Origin: Dryocosmus kuriphilus
Taxonomy: Eukaryota; Arthropoda; Insecta; Hymenoptera; Cynipidae
Reading direction: 5' to 3'
Length of the DNA: 64,000 nucleotides
NCBI GenBank assembly: GCA_038277395.1
Contig: CM076192.1
Span: 197,225,647 to 197,289,646 of the forward strand
Positions 10,151-21,831 of this stretch are shown here, one piece after another; position 1 is the first letter of the stretch, and each line of letters opens with the position of its first letter. The notes under the pieces were generated by a model. It was not told the origin of the DNA, made no database searches, and saw only the letters and a list, made by a program, of their open reading frames with translations. A program made the position numbers and the translations under genes.

Positions 10151-12789
10151 TTTACGTTAATTATATTATTTCTTAGCAATTTTTCTTATAGCTGCATTGA
10201 TCCCCGAAACGGTTTTAAGGTAATTTATAAAGCTAGAGGAAAGGAAATTAAATCCTCGGGACGAGGTTAGAGTGCAAAGGTTTAATACATTTGAAATCCG
10301 AAACGATAAATTGATGCTGGTGAATGTCACTGTTACGGAATATATGTCAAAATTTGCTTGTATAAATTTGAGAAAAAGTTGTCAATTTGCAAAGTATTTT
10401 AAAATTCAAGTCCCACGGAAACAAGCGAATAATAATTAACACTTTTTTTTCATAATTACAGTGAATGTTGGTTTCGATCAATTTCATCCAGGGAAAACCA
10501 CTGCTCTTCAGACTGTTTGGAAACCGATGTGTAACCACATCCGGCATTTGCTACGAATTATAAGAAAAGCGGTATCAGTAGATTATCAAGTTCTTGGAAA
10601 CTGATGCTTCGTAAGTAGAATTAAGTTAGTATTTCCTATTGTATTTTAAATAGCTAGTCGTAGAAAAAAGCTAGTTTGGTACACTATTTTTACAATATAT
10701 TTTTTCTACAGATTATCGACATGCAGTGGCGTTATTTCTGCCACCAAAATTAATTGTATGTTCACAGACGCAGTACGGTAAAAGCAAAAAGAAAAATGAA
10801 AAACGAATAAGGGCCAAGCTGCTTCAAATATCCAGAAAAATAAATAGCTTTCTTCATAAAAAATCCAGGAAGGTTTTATCCTGCACTTTCAGATAAACAT
10901 AATTCATACTATATATAGTATTCGTATATTTAATAGACTAATTCTCCAGGTAGTGAAAATTTCGATTTCCTTGGTCTTTCTAAAGCAAATGCGGGTGTCA
11001 CTTAACGACATGAATTTCCTCTGCAAGAGCAATTTTTATGACTGCAAACAATGAACACTAATCACTGTCATTGCTTTATACATTTTCCTTCAAATTAGCT
11101 CAAAACCTCATAGGACGTTCTTCCCTCGTGCAGTTTTTGGAATGGAACTTTTGTTTTTTGCTAAATCCATATAAATAATAAAATTATTGTCGGGTTCATA
11201 ATATTTCCTTATATTTTCCTTAAAATTTACGTAGATTTGCGAAAATTCGTCTAATTTTCTTACTTTGTTGCTATAAGGAATTTATACCTCTATACTTATT
11301 CTGGATAGAATTAGGTATTTAGAATTAGTAAAACATTCCTTGTAAAATGGGAATCGGTATATACGTTAGGTTTTAGTTCTTAACATTTTAGCGTATTCTT
11401 CGCTCCTATTTTAGTAGCAGAAAATATTTAGAAATGAGTTACTATAATTCAGCGAGTTTCAGTGAGTACAATACTACTACGAAAACCTAACATGCTGTAA
11501 AGTAGGCCACACACGAAGGCTAAAAGTATTACTTTATCGCAGCACTCTAATTTAGATGTAAGTCTACATATGACATGGTAACATCCGATGAGCAAATAGA
11601 AAGGAGTGTGACTGGAACTCCTGAAAATAAGGAAGAAGTTGAAACTGCGTTTGAGGTTCAAAGCTGAAAAGATTTTCAAGTAAAAATCATTGCGTAGTTT
11701 TGAGCCATATTTATTTTAAATTGATGAATTTAAATATGATTAAATGGTTTGTTGTCCGTTATTATTAATATTTGAAAATTATGTTTTAGTTTTAAGCGTA
11801 GGCTGGATCAGGATCAATGAGAAATAACCGCTTACTGTAAAAATGCCAGAAAGTAAAAAATTGTTCAATAAACTGTTTGGATTGTTTTAGATTAAAGAAT
11901 TTGGTGTAATATGGTGATGACAAATCGTGATTCAATAGCATGCGGAATCTCTTGGTGCCTGAGTAAATTCATGTATTAGACGCAGATTTTTAAGAGCTCA
12001 CATCATTATTACTGAGGCCGTGATTACCCGGAGAAATCGAAATATTTTTCCGTCAACAGTGTAAAAATGTTTTTCTTTCACGGATACACGCACACACAGG
12101 TGCATACATACACGCGCGCACGCACTCATCTGTCCATTATTCTTTCTCTCTTTGTGTTATCCTTGTAAGCACACCCTTTCATTTCTATTCTCTGTTCCTT
12201 TCACGCTTCCTTGCGTTTCATAATGCATGTTTCCCGAGTGGGGCGCGAAAGGTGCGTACTGAGAGGTGTGTCCGGCTAGGGCTAGTTACTTCCAGCCGTT
12301 TAAAATTTGTCTGCTTTTGACCGATTTCGGTTTTTGTCCTAAACACATATATTGCTAGCAAGTTTGACCTACGCTGTTTCTGGATCTTTCGCTCTTCACC
12401 GTGTTTCTCCTTTATTCGGACCTCTCTTTCTCTTATTACCTTACAGATACGTTATATTTGCCATTTACATATATGACAATCCGTGGGCATGAGGTTATGA
12501 GACAAAGCCACGTGCGACTTTGGAAACACTACTTCTCGATAAGCGGGGATGGTAGAAAAGGAAGCTACGTTATAGATGTTAAGGAAAGGGAAAGGAGATT
12601 CACAACCTTATAATGAAGCAATCTTTCCTTGGCAAGCACTCGCTTTTAATTTCTGGCGTTTTAATGAGGTACGTTATTCGGTACAGCACTTCCGTCTTTA
12701 TTTCATCCTCGTAAACTTATATTCATTGTTCAAATTAAATTTAATTTTGGTGAATTAAAGCAAACTAATGTTATTGTTTAGAACTCAAT
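10151..12789. other. non-coding interval with a weak exon candidate
   Basis: No gene is clearly supported. At 10462 a good splice acceptor (pyrimidine run then acag) precedes 46 open codons ending in TGA at 10602-10604; a GTAAGT follows at 10611. At about 12087-12125 there is a short CA/CG-rich microsatellite. Other open frames are short and lack coding character. Confidence 0.35.
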
Positions 12790-14620
12790 ATGTGTTTCTT
12801 TATTTTCTCAACGTTTGCGCATTGAAATTTACACTCAGGAATGGCAAACTCGTCTGTGTGCCTCCTATAAGGAGGTGCCCTTGAGTCAATGTCAGTGGAT
12901 CGGCTGAGCCATCTGAGAGGAAGGTTACTGGCCTTGAATTGCGGCGGGCCTCGATTTGTGTCAGATCCGTGTAGTATGTGTCGAAAGTGAAGTATAAATC
13001 TCCCAAAGCTCTGCGAAGGTGGTGTTTGACAGATTTGACTCCCGTTTCCTAGAGTCGGCCGAAATCTGGTGAACTTGGACGAACGAAATGTCATTTAATT
13101 ACATCAGAACCCAAATTTTCACTTATTTTTGCTGCATGTAGAGTTCTCTACAGGCCCTGTAGTTCCTTGGCAGCTTCAACAAAATTAGTCCAATTATCCG
13201 GGTAGAGATTGTCTACCTTGCCTCGGCGAGCGATGAATCGTTTAAGAGAGCTGAGGAACGCTTCTGTTGTTAAAGTCGTATCCAGTTCCAAGTAGATTGC
13301 CTTCGTACAGAAACAGACAAAGGGTGCAATGTATCGCTTGTTGTTATCATGGCTGTGTGGAGTGCCGATCTTGATGGCAATTGGCCCCGCATAGTCTACA
13401 CATGAGATTAAAGGAAGTCTCTTCTGCTTGGTTCTGTTAGCTGGCAGATGTCCCATCTGAGCTGTGATGGAAATTGGAGCCACTCGAGCACAAGAATGGC
13501 ACTTTCAGATAACATCATACACTACGTTCTGTCCTCTTATAACCCAATATCTTAGTCGTAAATTGCCCAAAACTGACTGTGATCCAGCGCGTACCAATCG
13601 TTCGTGCTCGGCCAAAATTATGAGCTTCTTCAATCGATGGCTAGTTGCCAAGATGACAGGGTGCCGTTGCTCCTCAAGTCTGCCTGAATTACCCAATCGG
13701 CCTCAACTGGTAGCAGTCCGTCTTGATAGATAAAAGGATTCGATCCCAGCAAGCGATTTTTTGATCTGAGAGAAGCCTTGACTACTTAACATCTTATTTA
13801 TGCTGTGAATTCTTCGCCCTGACTGAATTAGATTAAAATAAGGAGTGCCCGATGGAGTTCATAAATGGAGCCAGTTTCCTTCCAACCATCCTTACTTATT
13901 CCGGTTATGATTTGATAAATTCTGAAGAGTGAATTTTTTGCTCGTATAGAGCCTCGTAGAATTAAGAAATGGTCAAGTATGCATTGGGTGGGCACACCGA
14001 AATGACGCATAGCCAGTTTACTATGACCAGGCCCATCTTCCTGTGTTGGTCCGTCATTAGGATAGTGTGCAGGTTCCCACAGCTACCATGGTGGTTTTGT
14101 CCACCACAAAGAGTTTTCAATAAGTTCCTTCGGTAGTAGACCTCTAGCTGCAAAGTCGGCTAGATATGTTGCTATTGGATCATGCCTCCAATGACTGATG
14201 TCAGTAAGTTGTTGAAGCTTGCCCACTCTGCTGGCATTGAAGGTGTTCTGGTTCCTCGTCTCTTTTGCGCGCCATGACAGAACAATATCACTACCAGTCC
14301 TGAAGGTATCGTGAAGGTCCGCCTAATGTAGCGATTCCTTGAGAGTCTGAACTAATTCTGCAAGTAACAAGGCTATATAGAGTTCCAGTTTCAACAGAGA
14401 TTGTTGCTTCACCGGTGCTACCCGAGACTTCGCACAGAGCAATCTGACTGAAATGAAACTCCATGGCTCTGACGCTCGCTGGATTATGCAGGCACCATAA
14501 AGCTTTTCTGATGAATCAGCGAGCCCATGAAATTTTAGATTAATCTTCTCACCTCCGTTGACCCGTCTTGGTATCCCGATTATTTTAGTAACTCTAAACC
14601 TTCTCGGTAACAGTTTCATT
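12790..14620 (-). pseudogene. BEL/Pao LTR retrotransposon relic (RNase H and integrase)
   Basis: Minus-strand pieces align in order with the second half of a BEL/Pao polyprotein. 14619-14323 holds the RNase H-like part with LHGLADSSEK-type sequence and VRLLCAKSRVAPVK. 14300-14100 continues it, ending in a LLPKELIENSLWW motif. 13696-13505 is the region before the integrase (HERLVRAG...RYWVIRGQ). 13483-13148 is the integrase core with VDYAGP and a second catalytic region in which the expected DNGTN reads DNWTN. 13006-12800 is the segment with LTQIEARRNSRP and LTQGHLLIG. Pieces lie in different frames separated by stops. gag, protease and reverse transcriptase are absent and no LTRs were found. 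It is an ancient fragment. Confidence 0.88.
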
Positions 14621-16492
14621 GAATGTAGATGTAGTGAGGCAGTGCCCGTCCCAGCCTATGTTCTGCTTTCATAGCTGTTACGTGAACAATTTTGCTGGAA
14701 TTATGGCTTCTAAGCTCGGCCATCAGTGAGGGCGTTGAAGCATTGTGCTTCTGCTTACTCATCAGCTCTGAACTGTTAGATCGATACTTACGAATGTTGA
14801 ATCTTACCTCCTTCAATAATGACGTGACCTAGTGGCTAAATTTCCAAGCAGCGTGAAGATTGTCGGCAACGGTGTTCATGTCCTCCAAATATACTACGAA
14901 TAAGTTGGTCTATAAGAGAATTGTACAAAATTGTAAGACTATATTAGGACAACATGTATTTGGAAAGAGGAGAAAACAATCGTTATTTGGATAAGGTACC
15001 TGAGTTTTTTTCTGGTCGGTAGTTTTTTCATAATTTATTTGAACATTTAAAGACAAAGTTGTGATACCACCATAACGATAAGCCATGTGTCAGAGTATTG
15101 CCCCGATAGCTTTCGCGGTAAAGTAATCCTTTTTGCGCTACAAGCTCGTAATAGTTTCGACAAATTCGCGAATGTTAGAATCCCCGGTAAAGTAATTCTG
15201 ATGTATCTGGATAGATAGATGGATTTGAAATGGCAATATTAGGGAAAGTTTCTCGTTTCGTCACTTCCGAGGTGGTTCGTCAGTGCGAGTATCCTGATTT
15301 CTTTCGGTGCTCTTGTTAGGCTAAGTTTGTCAGCCACTTATCATTTCCTTCTGTAATTCAATTTTTCTTCCCTACAGCTTTTTTTCGTTTATATATACGT
15401 AAGCTCGTGCAGTTTCAATAAAGTGAAATAGTGTAAACATAAAATGTCGGCCTACAGGCTTATTTGTGGTTGGGCGAACCTCTCCCTGAGATAAGTGTTT
15501 AAATAACTTTTGAGATACTAAGGACCTTTTTTTTGGAATAATCGCTAAAGTAGTTCAAGTTACGGTAACCCTTAAATCTGTCAGAAGCGAGACGATCGTG
15601 AGTGTGTTGAATTTTGCTGTTGACTGGTGTCCATGATCTTTGGAAGGAAAATATAATGGAAGGTAGGATAAATTGAACCTTCTCTTACATTGTGGGTATT
15701 CGTTTATTAGGCCAAAATTCACTCTCACAAATTGACGCCCAACTAACCACAACCACATTTCGATAAAGTAGGAAAAATGAGTTACCCTTATTTACCTGAG
15801 ATGATTGCAACGAACGATATTAAAATTTTTTTTTGGTAAATTTTAAACTAGTAAATTGGGGGATGCAATGGATTTAATCATGATTTAACATTTTTTCGTG
15901 GATATGATCATGATTTGAAATTTTATTCGGACTCTCTACATTTTCCCAGATATTGACGAATTTTTTTTTTTGGCATTTAATTGATGATTTATTGAAACAT
16001 TTTAGCATACACCTGTGATATATTTGAAATTTATTATGTACCTTGTGATTTACCATATAATTTTGTATTTGAACCTTTTAAAAGGAACCTTCACATGAAC
16101 CATTTATTTGGAGCTCCGGATTAGAATAATCGCTATCACTAGTTTACCCTGTTCGCGCAAAGACTGGTCGTGCGCGTAAAGGTATTTAGAAAAATTTTGA
16201 GAAACGCTCAAACAGAATCAAGTGGTTTCCAGGGACGACGCTTAGCGCCGAAGGCATTGATATTGGAAAGGCTCTCCAACTTTTCGATGCGCAAAAATTT
16301 CGTGACTAAAGATCCCCTTGTTTAAATAAAAACAACAAATTTTTGTTTTAAATAACATCGCTTCAATTCTATTAATTAGAAAGTTCTGAATTGCGGTAAA
16401 TCGTTGCACTTTCGCACTTGAGCTTGCAAATTTTCGAGTTTTCAACTACTTTTGATACTATTGGAAGTTCTTGAAGATTTTATTATACAATA
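14621..16492. other. non-coding interval before the decayed gypsy element
   Basis: No gene is supported. It may include the decayed 5' LTR and leader of the gypsy relic that follows: an AATAAA at 15417-15422 lies in a region that would suit an LTR. No second LTR copy was found to test this. Confidence 0.35.
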
Positions 16493-19400
16493 TGGCGTTT
16501 TTAACATCCACAAACAACGTCAACAGATATACGGAGTTGAAGCAATTGATTTCGGAATTGGATAACTCGGGTATGAACGACAGTATAGAAGCGTTAAATC
16601 TAGGCACTCTCGGTACGCGGAAGTTAAAATGTGCCAGAGTGCGTAGGGGAAATGAGCTTTTGAGGTCGTGGTCATCGCGCGACTCTGATTATACGACCGT
16701 GACATCAGCAGCTAGTAATTGACGAAACGGAGATAGAATCCAACTTTGAAAACCTGGCCGCATATCCTAACAGTAGCAGAAAAAAAAATGGATCGTTTGC
16801 CCTAATAGCGGTATCGGTAGAAACGAGAGTCACAAACGCGAACTATATAACAGCGACGGAAAGCCTACTACGAACTGGTATAGCAACTGCTACTACAAAT
16901 ACCATTTCCATCGGTACCTCAATTACAGTTTCGACACCGCGTATCAAGCCTATACACTTCCCGTCGATTAACGCGACGAATATACCATTCAACTACGCAC
17001 ACATTTTTGGCGTGCAGAAGCCATTACACATACTGTATACGGGAATCCCTTTTGAAAAAATTGAGCCAAACGGGAATCAATCGGGACTAACAAACCGCAT
17101 TACTGAGAGCGCCACCATTTCGCCAAGTAAGAAGACGACTTCTGGCCACCCTGAAACGGTGACACTAAATATACGACACTCCGACTAGAATGGAATCAGG
17201 TGCGCCGATTTGGGAATGCCAAAAAAAAAAAAAAAATTCAGACGCAACTAGAAAAGACCCTAAGAGCAAACGGGTAGAATGTTTTGTAACACCTCTGATT
17301 CTGGCTCTGAGCTGAACAATACAAGAAATAAGAATTTTAGCAGACATCGTCTCCGTCCCCGTAGAAACAACGGCCGTATGCCATTCAAGAGAAGTCGGTA
17401 CGTGGAAATCCTACCACAAATTCCGGAAACCGATGTGGATTTCGAAGGAATTAAAAACTCCAAGCCCAGGCCTATGGATAGACATCGAGGAAATAACATA
17501 GGTCTAAAGGCATCCATTCCCGCGATTATTCCCTGGACAGGCGCAAGATTGATAGCAACAAATCGTGCAATAGAAATAGCCAGGGCAACAGAGATCTAGG
17601 CAAAATTGCATTTGGTTGGAAATTGACTCTTAACGCTAGGCGCGGTTTAAGCGGAAATGGTTTCCTGACAAAAATCGAGGATCGTACGAAGCTTACTACG
17701 GTGCAAGACGATGAATTGTTACTAAGTATGCCGGTACTGCTAGAGGGAATACCACCGAAGTGGTTTAAAGTCACGAAAAAGACGTTTATAGCTGATGTAA
17801 GTTCCGTAAAGAATTTAGGTCCCAATTCGGCGACGATGACTTCGAAAGAAGGGTGAAAAAGCAACTTCAGGCCAGGATATAGGGTGAAGGTGAGTCTATC
17901 TATGACTACTCAACCAATATGAAAAGCCTGATAAATTTACTCGAAGTCAAAATTCCGGCGGTCGACCAGTTAGACTTTGTCCATAGAGGTCTATGACCCG
18001 AATACCACAAAGTAATCCGTCCTTCGGAGTACAGATTTTGCAGAGAACTTTCTCACCTAGGGAGAAGCTGGGAGAGAGAGTGGAACGTATACAACAGGGA
18101 AAACAAGGCTCCACCTCCTGCCAAGAGCTCTTTCTTGAAGGAATTCGCCTATAGACTACATTCGACTCACAAAAGCAACAATCAGTCACCGTGCTCAGCG
18201 TTAAAAGAGGAAGTAGGTAAGTTTTCGGCAGTGCATTGCTATAAGAAGCGGTGTACCAGTAAAAAGGGCAAGGGAAGCGACCATGGAGGTAGGCGGGAAC
18301 AGGACCCCAAGATGATTTTACAGATGAGGGAGGTCAGCAGAGCAACAGGGCTTCTGGTAATTACAATAAAAAGAATGAGTTTCCGTTTAGAGACCCCAGT
18401 GATGTGGTTTCTTACAATTATGAACAACTTGGACAATATCGAAAAGGCTGTGGAGCCCACATGAGATTCCCCTTCTTTAAAACGCAAAGCAGTAAACTTA
18501 TCGACTGGGAACTGCCCAAAGTGTTAGGGAAATGACAAGAAGAAGCAGTAATCACGGTCTTTTCCTTGGTTTGCACAAAGCACTCTCAGATACAAAGACT
18601 CTGCCACAGACTGAAGTAGAAGCCGATAGAGGAGCCGAGATACCGCTCCAGTCTCCGGAGGTGGGTTCTGCGAAGATGAGATTTCAGGCGACAATCGATA
18701 TGGAGGAATTTTAGTGTATCAGTATGCCCGGCGACCAGATAGATAGTGAAATATCGTCGAAAAATGATAGTCTGGCGAGTGGAAACGTACCTATAAAATT
18801 AACAGAAGAGACCCAGCTCCACGACATCCCTGAAAGTGCTCCACATGATCGGATAAAAGAGGTAGTCAGCCAGAACCCGAGAAGGCTCCGCCCCCTTGAG
18901 GAATATTTATAGTCAATTGGAACACTAGAGGGCAGTATCACGGAATCGTTGTTGAATAATGGAATAGTCTAGACTACCAAAGATGCCAATAGGTTACATG
19001 TGACGGCAACTATCGACTCCATCCGACGGAACACAATAATTGACAATGGGCCATCTCGCCTTCTGATTCGTCAATCAATCTGGGACAGGATAGCAAAAAA
19101 CTCCAGTGGACAGCTAGAACGTACCAGGAAATCTCACATGATATTATTAAATATCTCGACCGATAGGATTATCTGTAAGGTCAACCTACCCATGACAATC
19201 AATACGGTAGCTCCATTTTATGAAGTTATGGTAGCAAACAACATGGACTCCGTGTTGATACTGGGGCTAGAGGGCCAAAGAGAACTTGATAAGGCTTTCC
19301 TCTCGCGCTCTAGGAAAATCTTTTTGCAGGACTTTCAGGTTAAGCATTAATCTTTGAGGCAATGTTTGTTGGAGGAGGAGAACTGCAGTGGCTTAGCCGC

Positions 19401-19890
19401 TTTATTCGAAAGAGGTGAGAAAGCTCTGAAAGAGTGTTTGAGAATAAATATCCCTCCTAATCGCAGAGCCCACCGGGCACGACCCACCACATCACTCACA
19501 ATATTGACATTGCAGGCCATGCTCCCATCAAAGAGAGGTAACGCATCGTGTCTCCAAAAGAACAAGAAATAATGTACAAGGCGATAAATTGGTTGTTGGC
19601 TGAGGGTATCATCGCTGAATCCTCTAGCGAATGGTCCACGCCTATTGTAATGGCGCTTAAACCGGATTGGAAATACCGTTTGTGTTTGGATTTTCGAAAA
19701 TTAAACGCTATTTCCAGAAAAAGCACCCACCCTCTCCCATAGATGACTAATATATTGAGGCAATTGAAGGCCGCGAAATATATTTCGAAACTACATTTCA
19801 CTGCTGCCTTCAATCAAATCCCGCTAGATGAAAACAGTCAAACTTACACGGCGTTCACCGTGACGGGAAGAGGGATATGCATATTTAAAG
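16493..19890 (+). pseudogene. decayed Ty3/gypsy retrotransposon (gag, protease, partial RT)
   Basis: The order gag, protease, reverse transcriptase is readable across many frame changes. A 75-codon start at 16493 continues in another frame to about 17190. The capsid region lies around 17620-17960 (TTVQDDELLLSMPVLLEGIP, then GEGESIYDY in another frame). An aspartic protease remnant is at 19000-19350, where the active-site DTG has become DNG (IIDNGPSRLL). The RT start is at 19548-19742 (EQEIMYKAINWLLAEGII, LCLDFRKLNA). A stop at 19741 interrupts it and the homology continues through the ISKL...FNQIPLDENSQTYTAFTV region to about 19890. There RT is cut off and sequence from a different element begins. 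RNase H, integrase and LTRs are absent. It is clearly unrelated to, and much older than, the gypsy element at 21.7-29.4 kb. Confidence 0.88.
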
Positions 19891-20320
19891 CCTGGATCTA
19901 GACCGTACGCTTTCAGACATTGTTCTCGGGATTTTTCAAAGCTATCCGCAAGTAAGAACACGTCTGTTTTCATACACAAATAAACCTACTCGCCAAGATT
20001 TTACATTTAAACTCAGGCCATTCACGTTACGCATGCGTATAGTCTTCGTCAGATATATGAGTACCATTTATAGTTCTAGAAAATTGTTCCTTCCGCGGCA
20101 AATGTGTCTCCAATAGTTTAGCTCGCGAGTCTAAGTACTCGAAAGGTAATATACCTTTACGTGTAAGCAATTTAATTTTTTCCTGACTCAGAAGGGCAAA
20201 CATGGGCTTCACAAGTTTACAGGTCACAAAGTATGAGGCTAGTTTTTCTAACGATGATGACATAAACCTAAATGTGTCAATAAAACGAAATTTAATCTCA
20301 CTCCCCTTGACCTATTCCGT
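19891..20320 (-). pseudogene. fragment of Polinton-type DNA polymerase B
   Basis: On the minus strand from about 20310 the sequence reads a FIDTFRFMSSSLEKLASYF motif and then LTRKGILPFEYLDS with LETHLPRKEQF and SDEDYTHA, which is characteristic of protein-primed family-B DNA polymerases of Polinton/Maverick elements. A stop follows at 20027-20029. Beyond it, matching but degraded sequence (CVYENRRVLT, where the family has a conserved lysine-threonine-aspartate) goes on to about 19893, directly against the truncated gypsy RT. Only about 130 codons of a polymerase of more than 1000 remain. It could come from the same kind of element as at 41.6-47.4 kb, which lacks a visible polymerase, but it lies 21 kb away. 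Confidence 0.75.
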
Positions 20321-20328
20321 AAAAGAAT

Positions 20329-20368
20329 AGTATATTGTAGTATATTGTAGTATATTGTAGTATATTGA
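20329..20368. repeat. 10-bp tandem repeat, four copies
   Basis: agtatattgt is repeated four times without interruption, the last copy ending in a instead of t. The period is close to one helical turn. It sits directly at the edge of the polymerase fragment. Confidence 0.95.
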
Positions 20369-20483
20369 GCGAAATCCGGCGCTCGCGTGCCTCTCCTGAA
20401 GCTGAGCACTCGAGGCGAAGCCGAGTTGCTCAAATTCATACAAGGCGCACACGAACGTTCTCGCTCAAGTTCCACATATTATC

Positions 20484-20603
20484 TTCTACAACAGCGGATC
20501 GAAAGAAGCAAGTTTCCATCTGCTTCGTACGGAACCGCACTCGCTTAGTTTCCGTCCTATGAAGCGGATGGAAACTTACGCGTTTCCCTCCGCTGTTGAA
20601 GAA
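20484..20603. repeat. imperfect 120-bp palindrome, possible foldback MITE
   Basis: The left end (ttctacaacagcgga, 20484-20498) and right end (tccgctgttgaagaa, 20589-20603) are inverted copies. Inner blocks also pair: gtttccatctgcttc around 20512 with gaagcggatggaaac around 20561. The whole interval can fold as one hairpin. It could be a small foldback transposon or an RNA hairpin; no protein is encoded. Confidence 0.75.
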
Positions 20604-21741
20604 ATATACCTTTCTTTGTTCAATTGGAGGAGGTGAAATTTACCTTCAAATTCTATCAAACTTCACGAACTATAAAGTGCGCGTCGCATCCAATGAGATT
20701 ATGGAATACCACAGATACACTTTGTGAATCCTGATAGTATATTTTACAATATTGATGAGCTGGCCCTCTATATTTACCAGTTAAATGCCTGTGATCGCGA
20801 GCTTTTACCTCTCCGTTGGCTATTATTAAAGTTGAAAGGTTAGCAGTAGCAGAATCTTTGAAAATAAAAGTGTCAGGGAAATGGTTAATTTGGGAATAAA
20901 AGTTTAAATAAAAGTAAGAAGGAAATATTTAAATTGAAAATAAAATTTCAAAGAAAATAAAATTAAAGTAAAAACTCACTTAAAATATAAAGTGAAAAGA
21001 AAAATTGTCATAAGAAAACAAAATTTTGGAAAACTATTAAAGTTAAAAAGGAATAAAATTTTAAAATAAATCTAAAAGGAAATAAAATCGTTTCAAGAAA
21101 GAATATAATTGAAAAATAGAATAGAAATAACTTGGGAAACCTACAGAGAGATAAAGTTCGCATCAAACATTTGATTGGGCAGCACAAGGTCAGTAGTCTT
21201 GCTTTCAAAACAAGATGGAATGTGGCGCGAATGAAATGTAAAGAGAGTTGAAATATTCAAAGTTAACAAGGAATTAAATTTTAATGAGAAATATGAAACC
21301 TTTGAGAAATGAAAAGAAATTCGACTGTCATCGCATATACAAGCCATCCTATGTCACAGAGTGACTAGTTGCGTGACGGGGGGGTGCAGATTATACGAAA
21401 TACAGACCGTGGTACGGTAGAGGGTAACTCACCGGACGACGGGCTGTCCGCGAGGTCGAGAGTACTGAGCGCGCAAAGGTCACGCGCTGTACTTTGCAAA
21501 CCAGGCTACTTACAGCAAAAATAAACAAATTTTCGGATCACATGGATTAATGTAATAATCCGAAATATTGAAAATAAAATGTAAATAAAATTAAGAAACC
21601 CAAAGGGAGAATTGGCAAATATGAAGCCAACAGGCTAAAAGGAAAATTATACAGGATATCCCAATAATAAACGGACAACGTAGTATAGAAATAACCTATA
21701 TACTATAGCAATAGGGAACCATACATATATATATATATAGG
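20604..21741. other. non-coding, A-rich leader before the young gypsy element
   Basis: The stretch 20850-21340 is strongly A-rich on the plus strand, with many aaaataaaat runs. From about 21360 composition is mixed, with a G7 run and CG-rich text. This is where the 5' LTR and leader of the downstream gypsy element should be, yet I find no match to its putative 3' LTR (29049-29445). No gene is supported. Confidence 0.4.
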
Positions 21742-21831
21742 GTGTCCCCAAAACATTTAAATTACAGGTTACTGTGGTATCGACAAACAGAAATTCAAAC
21801 CGATCAAGAGAGCCTGGACTTGGAAGGAGCT

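Noticed and set aside
12401..12758. Short plus-strand frames near 12.4-12.7 kb
   Set aside because: No recognisable motif, no supporting splice or promoter signal and mixed composition; consistent with chance.
21725..21760. tatatagggtgtcccc as a DNA-transposon terminus
   Set aside because: It resembles TA-flanked mariner-type ends, but no matching inverted partner was found and it lies beside the gypsy gag; left unannotated.
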